A stretch of DNA of 64,000 nt from Paenibacillus uliginis N3/975 (GCF_900177425.1 NZ_LT840184.1:505482-569481); one strand, 5' to 3'; positions 1 to 9,025 are shown, counted from the first letter of the stretch. The notes: generated by a model not told the origin, from the sequence alone. Translations and numbers: made by a program.

Positions 1-2
1 CT

Positions 3-119
3 ACGATTAATAATGAGTTCATTGAGATACCTTTAGGACCCCATGTATTTGAGATGCTGCTCGCCGCAGGTTTCATATATGCTATGGTTTACTTGATCGA
101 CCGTAAAGTAGAAGCATAA
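3..119 (+). CDS. C-terminal fragment of an unidentified membrane protein
   Basis: The reading frame is open from the window edge to a TAA at 117-119 and is followed by a good terminator, so this looks like the 3' end of a real gene. The 38 visible residues contain one hydrophobic stretch (around EMLLAAGFIYAMVYLI) ending in a short basic/acidic tail (DRKVEA), which suggests a C-terminal membrane helix. I do not recognise the family from this fragment. The gene is upstream of and separately terminated from the ctsR operon. Confidence 0.6.
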   Translation, partial: TINNEFIEIPLGPHVFEMLLAAGFIYAMVYLIDRKVEA

Positions 120-140
120 AGACACAATAATCGTACGCAA

Positions 141-172
141 GACCTCGCAGGATGATATGCGGGGTCTTTTTT
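141..172 (+). terminator. Rho-independent terminator after the partial gene
   Basis: Arms GACCTCGCA (141-149) and TGCGGGGTC (158-166) pair over nine bases with one G-T wobble, followed by six T residues. It separates the upstream gene from the ctsR promoter. Confidence 0.85.
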
Positions 173-242
173 GGTTATGGATTAAGAGTAGTCGAACGGA
201 ATATAATCACTTTTTAACGGTTAGACTGAAATAAGAGACCTC

Positions 243-270
243 TTGGCAAAATGAAAAAATGTGCTATAAT
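243..270 (+). promoter_or_regulatory. SigA promoter of the ctsR-clpC operon
   Basis: TTGGCA (243-248) and TATAAT (265-270) are 16 bases apart, and a TG precedes the -10 (extended -10). Transcription should start near 277, directly at the CtsR operator, and leave a leader of about 140 nt before ctsR. Confidence 0.8.
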
Positions 271-278
271 AAATTCAA

Positions 279-295
279 AGTCAAAGAAAGTCAAA
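279..295 (+). promoter_or_regulatory. CtsR operator (heptad direct repeat)
   Basis: The sequence AGTCAAA-GAA-AGTCAAA matches the known CtsR box, (A/G)GTCAAA-NAN-(A/G)GTCAAA, without mismatch. It lies just downstream of the -10 at the expected start point, so CtsR binding should block initiation. This supports autoregulation of the heat-shock operon by its first gene. I see no comparable box before mcsB or clpC. Confidence 0.9.
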
Positions 296-416
296 GTCAG
301 CAACAGTCGATTCAAACGAGTTCCAAAATGGTTAAAATTAACGTATAGGCAAGGCTCTGTGCGGACGTGTAAGATCATTACGGCTTAGCGTTTCAAGCAG
401 TGGAGGATGAATGAAC

Positions 417-878
417 ATGCGTAATATCTCTGATATTATCGAGCAGTATTTGAAGGGTATATTGCAAGACAGCACGGAGGGCACGGTTGAAATCCAGCGC
501 AACGATCTCGCGGACAAATTCTCATGTGTGCCTTCCCAGATCAATTATGTGATCAGCACCCGCTTCACGTTAGAGAAGGGGTATCTGGTGGAAAGCAAGC
601 GCGGGGGCGGCGGTTACATACGTATTCAGCGTATTGAGCTTCCGAAGCATACAGCACTTCATCACCATCTGCATCATTCAATTGGTAACTTTATTGATCA
701 GACGGTAGCGGAGGGGCTGATTTACCAGCTTGAGGAGTCGCGGTTTTTGACGACACGTGAAGCATGTCTCATGCGGGCAGCTATCTCAAGGGAGTGTCTA
801 AACGTCAAACTTCCTTACCGCGACGAGCTTCGTGCAAGAATCATGAAGGCGATGCTTGTTTCTTTGTTGGGTAAATGA
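417..878 (+). CDS. ctsR: CtsR, transcriptional repressor of class III heat-shock genes
   Basis: CtsR represses clp genes at normal temperature; heat or McsB action releases it from DNA. The protein starts NISDIIEQYL and contains the typical winged-helix region with a glycine-rich wing (SKRGGGGYIRI, about residues 59-69). Length near 153 residues is normal for the family. Two in-frame ATGs exist, at 411 and 417. I chose 417 because it leaves 10 bases after GGAGG (402-406) and aligns with the usual family N-terminus; 411 would leave only 4 bases. First gene of the ctsR-mcsA-mcsB-clpC operon, with a perfect CtsR box upstream. Confidence 0.95.
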   Translation: MRNISDIIEQYLKGILQDSTEGTVEIQRNDLADKFSCVPSQINYVISTRFTLEKGYLVESKRGGGGYIRIQRIELPKHTALHHHLHHSIGNFIDQTVAEGLIYQLEESRFLTTREACLMRAAISRECLNVKLPYRDELRARIMKAMLVSLLGK

Positions 879-905
879 GTCTGTGTTATAAGGAGGGTCA
901 TGAAT

Positions 906-1424
906 ATGGTGTGTCAAGAATGCGGTAAACGGCCGGCGACGCTCCATTTCACCAAGATTGTGAACGGAGAGAAGACGGAATTTCACTTTTGTGAATCTTG
1001 TGCCCGTGAAAAAGGGGAGATGATCCCTGGGACGTCGAATGGATTCTCTATTCACAGCCTTTTGTCAGGGCTGCTCGATCTGGATCCTACAGGAAAAGGT
1101 CAAGCTTCAGGCTCAAGGGGGCAGCAAGCCCCACGCTGCGAGGAATGCGGCATGACCTATTCACAGTTCAGCAAGCTCGGCCGGTTTGGCTGCAGTTCTT
1201 GTTACAAACATTTCTCGGATCGGCTGGATCCGCTCTTTAAGCGGGTTCACGGAAATACAACACATGTGGGCAAGATTCCGAAACGGAGCGGCGGCAAGAT
1301 TCAGGTGAAACGCAAAATTGATGAGCTTAAGAAAGAATTGCAGTACCGGATTCTTCAAGAGGAGTTCGAGCTTGCTGCTGAAATACGCGACCAGATCCGT
1401 GAGCTGGAAAAGAGTATCGTTTAA
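906..1424 (+). CDS. mcsA: McsA, zinc-binding activator of the arginine kinase McsB
   Basis: McsA activates McsB and helps control CtsR and ClpC. Two pairs of CxxC motifs are visible in the N-terminal part (CQEC, CESC) and two more in the middle (CEEC, CSSC), as expected for its zinc-binding modules. The C-terminal 40 residues form a UVR-type helical hairpin (KKELQYRILQEEFELAAEIRD region). A start at 900 would leave three bases after AAGGAGG (890-896); the ATG at 906 gives nine and matches the family N-terminus (MVCQECGKRP), so it is preferred. Lies 27 bases after ctsR. Confidence 0.93.
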   Translation: MVCQECGKRPATLHFTKIVNGEKTEFHFCESCAREKGEMIPGTSNGFSIHSLLSGLLDLDPTGKGQASGSRGQQAPRCEECGMTYSQFSKLGRFGCSSCYKHFSDRLDPLFKRVHGNTTHVGKIPKRSGGKIQVKRKIDELKKELQYRILQEEFELAAEIRDQIRELEKSIV

Positions 1425-1474
1425 GGCTAGGATGGTTGAAACTTAAGTTGCATTTGATATAGGAGGAATGCGTG

Positions 1475-2545
1475 ATGTCGAATCTCCGGTTCACCGAACA
1501 GGCGCTGAGCGAATGGATGCGCGGTAACGGTCAGGATTCTGATATAGTCATCAGCACCCGGGTTCGGGTGGCGCGAAATCTGCAGCATCTTCCTTTTCCG
1601 CTGCTTGCGACCAACCAGCAGTCGGCAGAAGTGCTTGAGCGCCTGACTGGTGTATTGAAAGATCAGGAAGAGTTGAAGGAATTAGGATCTTTTCATACCA
1701 TTATTTTGGATGATATGGAGGAACTGGATAAGAAAGTGCTCGTTGAGAAACATTTGATCAGCCCGGCTCTGGCGAATGAATCCCGGAACGGAGCGGTCAT
1801 ACTTACCGAGGACGAATCGGTAAGCGTCATGATCAATGAAGAGGACCATCTACGGATTCAGTGTCTGTATCCTGGATTTCAGGTCCGCGAAGCTTGGGAT
1901 AGAGCTACAGCTTTGGATGACTTATTTGAAGATCAGGTCGACTATGCCTTTGATGACAAAAGCGGGTATCTTACGAGTTGCCCGACGAATGTCGGAACAG
2001 GGCTCCGGGCATCAGTCATGATGCACTTGCCTGCGCTCGTCATGACACAGCAGATTAATCGTATTTTGTCAGCCGTGTCACAGGTAGGGCTTACGGTCCG
2101 AGGCATGTATGGTGAAGGCAGTGAGGCTGTAGGAAATTTATTTCAGATTTCCAACCAGATTACGCTGGGGCAGACCGAGTCCGAAATTATAGATAATTTG
2201 CACAGCGTTGCACTTCAAATCATAGAACATGAGAAGAACGCCCGTGAACGGCTGCTGAGTGAATCAAAGCTGCGGATTACCGATCGCGTGATGCGCTCAT
2301 ACGGAATACTATCCTATGCAGCTGTTATGGAATCGAAGGAAGCGGCACAGCGCCTATCTGACGTTAGGCTTGGGGTTGATTTGGGACTTTTGCAAGGACC
2401 GCCGAGCTCAGTGATGAATGAGCTTAATGTTATGACCCAGCCTGGGTTTCTGCAAAAAAGATTTGGTGATTTGATGAATCCGGGAGAACGTGATGTTCAC
2501 CGAGCAAAACTGATTCGGGAAATCCTTGGTAATCGACAACAATAA
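1475..2545 (+). CDS. mcsB: McsB, protein-arginine kinase
   Basis: McsB phosphorylates arginines on misfolded proteins, marking them for ClpCP, and inactivates CtsR in stress. The protein belongs to the phosphagen kinase fold: STRVRVARNL near residue 28 is the ATP-phosphate binding arginine motif, and the CPTNVGTGLRASVMMHLP segment near residue 170 matches the kinase core. Length of about 356 residues is normal. GTG at 1472 and ATG at 1475 are both in frame after AGGAGG (1461-1466); ATG at 1475 has the better eight-base spacing. 50 bases after mcsA; 157 bases before clpC. Confidence 0.95.
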   Translation: MSNLRFTEQALSEWMRGNGQDSDIVISTRVRVARNLQHLPFPLLATNQQSAEVLERLTGVLKDQEELKELGSFHTIILDDMEELDKKVLVEKHLISPALANESRNGAVILTEDESVSVMINEEDHLRIQCLYPGFQVREAWDRATALDDLFEDQVDYAFDDKSGYLTSCPTNVGTGLRASVMMHLPALVMTQQINRILSAVSQVGLTVRGMYGEGSEAVGNLFQISNQITLGQTESEIIDNLHSVALQIIEHEKNARERLLSESKLRITDRVMRSYGILSYAAVMESKEAAQRLSDVRLGVDLGLLQGPPSSVMNELNVMTQPGFLQKRFGDLMNPGERDVHRAKLIREILGNRQQ

Positions 2546-2702
2546 TGCTACAAATGGGAATTTTGCAAAAATCCAAAAAGCGGTTTAAAATCAACGATAT
2601 ATAGGTTAGGACGATTGATCTCATCTATATATTGCACATTTGAGCGGCTTCATTTTGCATCATTCGGAGTTATAAAACAATCATTCGTGGAGGTGCAATA
2701 CT

Positions 2703-5156
2703 ATGATGTTTGGCAGATTTACGGAACGTGCGCAAAAAGTGCTTGCATTGGCTCAGGAAGAGGCCGTGCGTTTGGGGCACAACAACATAGGCACAGAACA
2801 TATCCTGCTGGGACTCATCCGTGAAGGAGACGGCATTGCCGCTAAAGCGTTGATTGGTCTCGGCCTGGGGCTTGAGAAGATACAGGACGAAGTAGAAACA
2901 TTGATTGGCCGCGGTCAAGAGCAGCCGACGAATATTGCATATACACCGAGAGCCAAGAAGGTAATTGAGCTTTCAATGGATGAAGCCCGCAAGCTGGGAC
3001 ACACCTATGTAGGCACAGAACATATCCTGCTCGGTTTGATTCGCGAAGGCGAAGGTGTGGCAGCCCGAGTACTTAACAATCTTGGCATAAGCCTGAACAA
3101 GGCCCGCCAGCAAGTGCTTCAGCTACTTGGCAGCAGTGAAGCCGTTTCGAGTCATCACGGACAGCCGCAAAATGTGAATACGCCAACGCTTGATAGCCTC
3201 GCACGTGACCTTACGGCCATTGCTAAAGAAGGCAATCTGGACCCGGTAATCGGCCGTAGTAAAGAGATCGAGCGTGTCATTCAGGTGCTTAGCCGCCGTA
3301 CAAAGAACAACCCGGTTCTGATTGGTGAGCCTGGGGTAGGTAAAACCGCAATTGCGGAAGGTCTCGCCCAAAAGATTATTAACAACGAAATTCCGGAAAC
3401 GCTCCGCGACAAGCGAGTGATGACCCTTGATATGGGCTCCGTAGTCGCGGGTACGAAGTACCGCGGTGAATTTGAAGATCGCTTGAAGAAAATCATGGAC
3501 GAAATCCGTCAGGCCGGCAACATCATCCTCTTTATTGATGAGCTGCATACCTTGATTGGGGCTGGTGGAGCTGAAGGTGCCATTGATGCCTCCAACATCT
3601 TGAAGCCATCCCTTGCACGTGGTGAGCTGCAGTGTATCGGAGCTACAACACTTGATGAGTACCGTAAGTATATCGAAAAGGATGCTGCACTCGAGCGCCG
3701 TTTCCAACCGATTACTGTGGATCAGCCTTCTCCGGAAGAAGCTATTCAAATTCTTTACGGATTACGTGACCGTTATGAAGCCCATCACCGGGTGAAGATT
3801 ACCGATGAAGCTATCGAACAGGCGGTTAAACTGTCTGACCGTTACATTACAGACCGCTTCCTGCCGGACAAAGCGATCGATCTGATTGACGAAGCAGGAT
3901 CCAAGGTTCGCCTGCATACGTATACGATTCCGCCGAATCTGAAGGATCAAGAGTCGCATCTGGAGGATATTCGTAAGGAGAAAGACGCTGCCGTTCAGAG
4001 CCAAGAGTTTGAAAAAGCGGCTGCACTCCGCGATACCGAGCAGAAGCTGCGGGAAGAACTTGAAATTACGAAAAACCAATGGAAAGAGAAGCAGGGTCGT
4101 ACAGATTCGGAGGTTACTCCGGAGGACATCGCAGATGTGGTAGCTAACTGGACGGGTATTCCTGTAAATAAACTTAAAGAAGAAGAAACTGAGCGCTTGC
4201 TCAATATGGAACAGTTGCTGCACGGCCGCGTCATCGGTCAGGAAGAAGCGGTTAAGGCTGTTAGCCGGGCAGTTCGCCGGGCACGTGCCGGATTGAAAGA
4301 TCCGAAGCGTCCGATGGGCTCGTTTATTTTCCTCGGACCTACCGGTGTCGGTAAAACCGAGCTGGCCAGAGCACTTGCAGAAGCCATGTTCGGAGATGAG
4401 AATGCTGTAGTTCGGATCGATATGTCGGAATACATGGAGAAACATTCCACGGCTCGTCTCGTTGGAGCACCTCCGGGATATGTTGGTTATGAAGAGGGCG
4501 GTCAATTGACAGAGAAGGTTCGCCGCAAGCCATACTCCGTTGTCCTTCTTGATGAGATTGAGAAGGCTCACCCGGAAGTATTCAACATTCTTCTTCAAGT
4601 ACTGGAAGACGGACGTCTGACTGACTCTAAAGGCCGTGTTGTCGACTTCCGTAACACATTGATCATTCTGACATCGAATGTGGGTGCTGAAGCGATTAAG
4701 CGCAACTCTACGCTTGGTTTTACAGCTGTAAGTGATGCGGGCAGAGACTACAACAACATGAAGGATAAAGTGATGGATGAGCTGAAGAAGAGCTTCCGTC
4801 CTGAATTCCTCAACCGGATCGATGAAATCATCGTATTCCATTCGCTCGAAGAGAAGCACATCGCCGAAATTGTGACGCTGATGTCCGATGAGCTTCGCAA
4901 GCGTCTGCGTGAATTCGAAGTAGAATTCGAACTGACAGATAAAGCGAAAGCTTTCCTGGCCAAGGAAGGGTATGACCCTGCATTTGGTGCAAGGCCGCTG
5001 CGCAGAGCTATTCAGAAGCATATCGAAGACCGTTTGTCTGAGGAGCTTCTGAAAGGAAATGTCGCGAAGGGTGACGAACTGGTTATTGATGAAGAGAATG
5101 GTGAGCTAAGCGTCACGAAGACGAGCACGCAATCCGCTATAACGAAATTTGAATAA
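2703..5156 (+). CDS. clpC: ClpC, AAA+ unfoldase of the ClpCP protease
   Basis: ClpC unfolds arginine-phosphorylated and adaptor-delivered proteins for ClpP. Two Clp N-terminal repeats occupy about residues 1-145. The first AAA module has Walker A GEPGVGKT at 208-215. The UVR-like middle domain sits near 420-460 (KEKDAAVQSQEFEKAAALRD). The second AAA module has GPTGVGKT at 545-552. The 817-residue length is typical of ClpC. GGAGG at 2689-2693 precedes the ATG by nine bases. Last gene of the CtsR-controlled operon; a strong terminator follows, so radA is not simply co-transcribed as in B. subtilis. Confidence 0.97.
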   Translation: MMFGRFTERAQKVLALAQEEAVRLGHNNIGTEHILLGLIREGDGIAAKALIGLGLGLEKIQDEVETLIGRGQEQPTNIAYTPRAKKVIELSMDEARKLGHTYVGTEHILLGLIREGEGVAARVLNNLGISLNKARQQVLQLLGSSEAVSSHHGQPQNVNTPTLDSLARDLTAIAKEGNLDPVIGRSKEIERVIQVLSRRTKNNPVLIGEPGVGKTAIAEGLAQKIINNEIPETLRDKRVMTLDMGSVVAGTKYRGEFEDRLKKIMDEIRQAGNIILFIDELHTLIGAGGAEGAIDASNILKPSLARGELQCIGATTLDEYRKYIEKDAALERRFQPITVDQPSPEEAIQILYGLRDRYEAHHRVKITDEAIEQAVKLSDRYITDRFLPDKAIDLIDEAGSKVRLHTYTIPPNLKDQESHLEDIRKEKDAAVQSQEFEKAAALRDTEQKLREELEITKNQWKEKQGRTDSEVTPEDIADVVANWTGIPVNKLKEEETERLLNMEQLLHGRVIGQEEAVKAVSRAVRRARAGLKDPKRPMGSFIFLGPTGVGKTELARALAEAMFGDENAVVRIDMSEYMEKHSTARLVGAPPGYVGYEEGGQLTEKVRRKPYSVVLLDEIEKAHPEVFNILLQVLEDGRLTDSKGRVVDFRNTLIILTSNVGAEAIKRNSTLGFTAVSDAGRDYNNMKDKVMDELKKSFRPEFLNRIDEIIVFHSLEEKHIAEIVTLMSDELRKRLREFEVEFELTDKAKAFLAKEGYDPAFGARPLRRAIQKHIEDRLSEELLKGNVAKGDELVIDEENGELSVTKTSTQSAITKFE

Positions 5157-5170
5157 CAGGGTAGTCTATA

Positions 5171-5212
5171 AGAGGCCCCGCTGGTATACTGCCGGCGGGG
5201 TTCTCTTTTTTT
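5171..5212 (+). terminator. Terminator of the ctsR-mcsA-mcsB-clpC operon
   Basis: CCCCGC(T)GG (5176-5184) pairs with CCGGCGGGG (5192-5200), followed by a run of seven T residues around 5206-5212. Confidence 0.9.
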
Positions 5213-5486
5213 AGAGGTTGTTCAAAAAGTCCGCTTTTGATCACGAAGTGAATCAGGAAGTGGGCTCGGCATCGAATCTTGAATTCAGCTAAAATGTTTC
5301 CTCCGGAAACATTTTAGGTGCTCACGTACCCAAAACAGCTGATGCTTCCGAAGACGTTTTCTACGAAAACGTGCAGCTCCGCTCCTCAGTCCCTAGCTTC
5401 ATTCAACTCAAGCGTTTTGAAAAAACGCACATCGGAAGCATATGCCTCGGTGCTGAAAACCGACCTTTTTGAACACGCACTTATAG
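5213..5486. repeat. Extragenic palindromic repeat of about 270 bp (MITE-like)
   Basis: The outer ends are an imperfect inverted repeat: TGTTCAAAAAG near 5219-5229 and CTTTTTGAACA near 5465-5475. Inside are three perfect small hairpins: AAAATGTTTCC/GGAAACATTTT (5291-5315), ACGTTTTC/GAAAACGT (5354-5372) and GCGTTTT/AAAACGC (5412-5428). A long-range pair, TGCTTCCGA/TCGGAAGCA (5343-5351 with 5432-5440), encloses the last two. There is no credible gene. I recall sequence of this kind between genes in Paenibacillus genomes, but copy number cannot be judged here. It lies exactly between the clpC terminator and the radA promoter. Confidence 0.7.
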
Positions 5487-5494
5487 TAAACTTT

Positions 5495-5522
5495 TTGAAT
5501 GTTCTTTACGATGAATTATAAT
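5495..5522 (+). promoter_or_regulatory. Candidate SigA promoter for radA-disA
   Basis: TTGAAT (5495-5500), a 16-base spacer and a perfect TATAAT (5517-5522), about 80 bases before radA. It starts just outside the palindromic repeat. Confidence 0.65.
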
Positions 5523-5604
5523 AAATGGTAAACTTTGAGTAATGCCTGATTTTGCAAAGTTTTGACGAATATAGGCAGATGATGCATATCATAAAGGAGA
5601 GGCT

Positions 5605-6972
5605 ATGGCAAAAACAAAAACAAAATTTTTCTGCACCGACTGCGGCTATGAATCGCCGAAATGGTACGGTAAATGCCCGGGCTGTCAGGCCTGGAATTCG
5701 ATGGTGGAAGAAACAGAGACAGTCATCAAGACACAGGGGATGAATTCTCCCCTTTTTCATAGTAAAGAAAAGCCCGTATCGATCATAAATATAGAAAGCG
5801 GTAAGGAACCCCGGATCGAGACCGGGATTATAGAGCTGAACCGTGTACTCGGCGGCGGTCTCGTCCCGGGTTCACTTGTGCTTGTAGGCGGCGATCCGGG
5901 AATCGGGAAATCTACTCTGCTGCTCCAAACATCCAATCAGCTGGCGCGAAACGGACTTCGGGTGTTGTACATTTCCGGGGAGGAATCAGTGCGCCAGACG
6001 AAACTTCGAGCTGACCGTCTTGGAGCGCTGTCACCGGAACTTTTTGTTCTGTGCGAGACGAATCTGGATACCATTGAGGAAGCGATTGAGAACGTGCAGC
6101 CTCAATTCGTTGTCATCGACTCCATCCAGACCGTGTACCAGCCGGAAGTGTCAAGTGCACCCGGTAGCGTTGCTCAAGTTCGGGAATGCACAGCAAGATT
6201 CATGCGTCTGGCTAAGGTAAAAGGAATTGCTACTGTTCTCGTTGGTCATGTGACCAAGGAAGGTGCGATCGCGGGTCCACGATTGCTTGAGCATATGGTG
6301 GACTGTGTATTGTATTTTGAAGGAGAGCGGCATCACACGTATCGCCTTCTTCGCGCGGTGAAGAACCGCTTTGGTTCCACGAACGAGATCGGAATTTTTG
6401 AGATGGGTGAAGAAGGATTGCGTGAGGTGGGCAATCCATCCGAGCTATTTTTATCAGAACGGCCGCTCGGTGTTGCCGGATCAACCGTTGTTGCGAGTAT
6501 GGAAGGCACCCGTCCAGTACTGGTGGAACTTCAGGCGCTCATCTCGTCAACCCATTTTCCTTCACCGCGAAGAATGGGTACAGGGGTGGATCATCACCGG
6601 ATGAATTTAATTATTGCTGTACTTGAGAAACGAATGGGCATGTTCCTGCAAAATCAGGACGCCTATCTGAATGTCGCAGGCGGGGTTAAGCTGGATGAAC
6701 CAGCGGTAGATTTGGCCATTGCAGTCAGCATCGCATCGAGCTTTCGGGATATGCCAACGAAGCCATATGATGTCATATTCGGCGAGGTGGGGCTGACCGG
6801 TGAAGTCCGTGCCGTTTCCCGAGCGGAGCAGCGGGTAAAAGAGGCAGAAAAGCTTGGATTCAAAAGAGTACTTATGCCTGAGAAGAGCTTGAAGGGCTGG
6901 AAGCATCCGAAAGGCATACAAATAATTGGAGTCAATACCGTGGCAGATGCACTAGCGGTTGCGTTAGATTAG
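5605..6972 (+). CDS. radA: RadA/Sms, DNA repair ATPase
   Basis: RadA is a RecA-like, DnaB-type helicase that processes recombination intermediates. An N-terminal C4 zinc finger (C10, C13, C24, C27) is followed by Walker A GGDPGIGKST at 95-104, the RadA-specific KNRFG motif at 253-257, and a C-terminal Lon-protease-like domain. Length of 455 residues is standard. AAGGAGAGG sits just before the ATG. disA follows 13 bases later, the conserved radA-disA pairing seen across Firmicutes. Confidence 0.97.
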   Translation: MAKTKTKFFCTDCGYESPKWYGKCPGCQAWNSMVEETETVIKTQGMNSPLFHSKEKPVSIINIESGKEPRIETGIIELNRVLGGGLVPGSLVLVGGDPGIGKSTLLLQTSNQLARNGLRVLYISGEESVRQTKLRADRLGALSPELFVLCETNLDTIEEAIENVQPQFVVIDSIQTVYQPEVSSAPGSVAQVRECTARFMRLAKVKGIATVLVGHVTKEGAIAGPRLLEHMVDCVLYFEGERHHTYRLLRAVKNRFGSTNEIGIFEMGEEGLREVGNPSELFLSERPLGVAGSTVVASMEGTRPVLVELQALISSTHFPSPRRMGTGVDHHRMNLIIAVLEKRMGMFLQNQDAYLNVAGGVKLDEPAVDLAIAVSIASSFRDMPTKPYDVIFGEVGLTGEVRAVSRAEQRVKEAEKLGFKRVLMPEKSLKGWKHPKGIQIIGVNTVADALAVALD

Positions 6973-6985
6973 GGGGCATACTAAG

Positions 6986-8062
6986 GTGAAAGAAACAAGC
7001 CAACTGGACAAAATGAATGATCTGCTGAAGCTGGTGGCGCCAGGAACAGCGTTTCGCGACGGGCTTGAGAATGTGCTAAGGGCAAAGACCGGCGCGTTGC
7101 TTGTCGTCGGCTACAGTCCGGAGGTGATGGAGGTCGTTGATGGCGGTTTTTCCATCAATTGTGATTTCTCGCCTAACTATTTGTATGAACTGGCGAAGAT
7201 GGATGGGGCCATTATTTTGAGTGAGGACCTTAAACGGATCTTATATGCGAATACTCAGCTTATTCCGGACTCCTCGATATCCTCTTCAGAGACGGGGATT
7301 CGTCACCGGACGGCGGAGCGGGTAGCAAAACAGACCGGTAAGTTGGTGGTTTCCATTTCCCAGCGCAGAAACATCATCACGTTATATCAAGGGTCGATAC
7401 GTTACGCGCTGAAGGAAATCGGCGTCATTTTGACAAAGGCTAATCAGGCCATTCAAACGTTGGAAAGATACAGAGTGGTGTTAAACCAGTCCTTAACGAA
7501 TCTTTCGGCTTCAGAATTCGAGGAACTGGTTACCATCCCTGAAGTTGTGAATGTCATCCAGAGGGTTGAAATGGTACTCCGTATCAAGAAGGAAATCAAG
7601 CGTTACATCAATGAACTGGGCAATGAAGGACGTTTAATCAGTATGCAAATGGATGAGCTGGTCAGCAATATTGAGGAAGAGGCCTGGCTGCTGTACGCCG
7701 ATTATGCCCGTGAATACAGCGAAGATAAAATCCGGGAAATCATCATGTCGCTGAAACGCTTAACGGATGATGAGCTTCTTGATATGCATCACATCGTTCG
7801 AATTCTTGGATATCCATCCGCTGCAGCGACCTCTGAGGAGGAAATTCTGCCGCGCGGTTACCGCATTCTGAACAAGATCCCTCGTCTGCCTAATGTAATT
7901 ATCCGCAATCTGGTGGATCGGTTTGAAGATTTACCGAGCATTATGTCTGCTACCATTGATGAACTGGATGAAGTGGACGGGATCGGCGAAGTGCGTGCGC
8001 GTACAATTAAGGACGGCTTAAAAAGACTGCAAGAACAAGTATTTATTGACAGACAAATGTAA
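6986..8062 (+). CDS. disA: DisA, DNA-integrity scanning diadenylate cyclase
   Basis: DisA makes c-di-AMP while scanning DNA and stops at branched structures, delaying sporulation when DNA is damaged. The DAC domain shows the DGA motif at 73-75 and RHR at 106-108. A helical linker follows, and the C-terminal helix-hairpin-helix DNA-binding region ends with the DEVDGIGEVRARTIKDGL segment. GTG start at 6986, nine bases after AGGGGG. Length of 358 residues is normal. Co-transcribed with radA. Confidence 0.97.
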   Translation: MKETSQLDKMNDLLKLVAPGTAFRDGLENVLRAKTGALLVVGYSPEVMEVVDGGFSINCDFSPNYLYELAKMDGAIILSEDLKRILYANTQLIPDSSISSSETGIRHRTAERVAKQTGKLVVSISQRRNIITLYQGSIRYALKEIGVILTKANQAIQTLERYRVVLNQSLTNLSASEFEELVTIPEVVNVIQRVEMVLRIKKEIKRYINELGNEGRLISMQMDELVSNIEEEAWLLYADYAREYSEDKIREIIMSLKRLTDDELLDMHHIVRILGYPSAAATSEEEILPRGYRILNKIPRLPNVIIRNLVDRFEDLPSIMSATIDELDEVDGIGEVRARTIKDGLKRLQEQVFIDRQM

Positions 8063-8114
8063 AACTCATACAATCGATGAATGTGATGTAAAATTTAACG
8101 AGGTGAATATACAA

Positions 8115-8843
8115 ATGACGAAGTCAATTCCGAACATGTTTACTTTAGGTAACCTGTTTCTCGGAATGATTGGCATTATCTTGGCGACTACAGGAAATAC
8201 AAGTATGGCTGCCATTATGATAATCATTGCCATGCTTCTCGACGGATTGGATGGCCGCGTTGCACGCGCGCTGAATGCGCAGAGTGAATTCGGTAAGGAA
8301 CTGGATTCTTTGTCCGATGTGATCTCATTCGGCGTGGCACCTGCGCTCATTATGTACACCGTTGCTCTTACAGGTATCAACGATGCTTTTGCGTGGACGG
8401 TTACAGCTATTTTCCCGATGTGCGGTGCACTTCGCCTGGCTCGCTTTAACGTTCGTCCCGGTATCCCGGGATATTTCATCGGTTTGCCGATTCCGGCAGC
8501 GGGTGGAGTACTGGCTACTCTTGCACTGTTTCATGAAGAGATTACAGCACCTTATATGATCATTGCCATGCTATTGCTTTCTTATCTCATGATCAGCAGT
8601 GTCAAGTATCCGAACTTTAAAAAAATTGGCTTGCCGAAGAAAGCGATCAAGTTCACTCCTATTGTGATCATCGCTGCAGTAATGGTAGCCGTATTTTTTC
8701 CAGAACAAACCTCCAAGCTGATCTTCGTGCCGCTGTTGCTTTATGCGGGATACGGTTTGAAACAAAATTTTCGCAAGCTGAGCCGTAAGAAACGTCAAGA
8801 AGACCGAAATTCAGATGAGGCTTATCATTCCTCGGACCGTTAA
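8115..8843 (+). CDS. pssA: CDP-diacylglycerol-serine O-phosphatidyltransferase
   Basis: Makes phosphatidylserine, the precursor of phosphatidylethanolamine, at the membrane. The CDP-alcohol phosphatidyltransferase signature is intact: DG at 46-47, AR at 50-51, G60, D64 and D68. Several membrane helices surround it. The open frame extends upstream into disA, but the ATG at 8115, ten bases after GAGGTG (8099-8104), gives the usual N-terminus (MTKSIPNMFTLGN). The tail is highly charged. Follows disA by 52 bases and ends in a terminator. Confidence 0.93.
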   Translation: MTKSIPNMFTLGNLFLGMIGIILATTGNTSMAAIMIIIAMLLDGLDGRVARALNAQSEFGKELDSLSDVISFGVAPALIMYTVALTGINDAFAWTVTAIFPMCGALRLARFNVRPGIPGYFIGLPIPAAGGVLATLALFHEEITAPYMIIAMLLLSYLMISSVKYPNFKKIGLPKKAIKFTPIVIIAAVMVAVFFPEQTSKLIFVPLLLYAGYGLKQNFRKLSRKKRQEDRNSDEAYHSSDR

Positions 8844-8900
8844 TAGACAACCCTGTGAAACAGCTGCACCCTTCAGTGCTGAGCCGTTTCAGTTCGAAAT

Positions 8901-8930
8901 AAGAGCGGCCCGGAATGAGGCCGCTCTTTT
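8901..8930 (+). terminator. Terminator after pssA
   Basis: Perfect ten-base stem AAGAGCGGCC (8901-8910) with GGCCGCTCTT (8919-8928), eight-base loop, and T residues at 8927-8930. Confidence 0.9.
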
Positions 8931-8943
8931 ATAAGATTGCATA

Positions 8944-8999
8944 ATAAAAAGCATTTATTTCACTGTCCTGTGGCAGTGATATAAATGCTTTTTTATTTT
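8944..8999. terminator. Bidirectional terminator between convergent genes
   Basis: AAAAAGCATTTAT (8946-8958) pairs with ATAAATGCTTTTT (8981-8993), and CACTG/CAGTG extend the stem inside. T-runs are present on both strands, so it can stop leftover pssA transcription and the minus-strand gene at 9026-9421. Confidence 0.85.
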
Positions 9000-9025
9000 T
9001 TATAGGGCGGAGCCAAAAGTGAATC

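Noticed and set aside
5318..5521. Small open frame inside the palindromic repeat
   Set aside because: It spans the hairpins and runs into the radA promoter, with no RBS; the DNA is repeat sequence.
8046..8114. Upstream extension of pssA overlapping disA
   Set aside because: The extra 23 residues are hydrophilic and unlike the family N-terminus, and no RBS precedes them; ATG 8115 has GAGGTG upstream.
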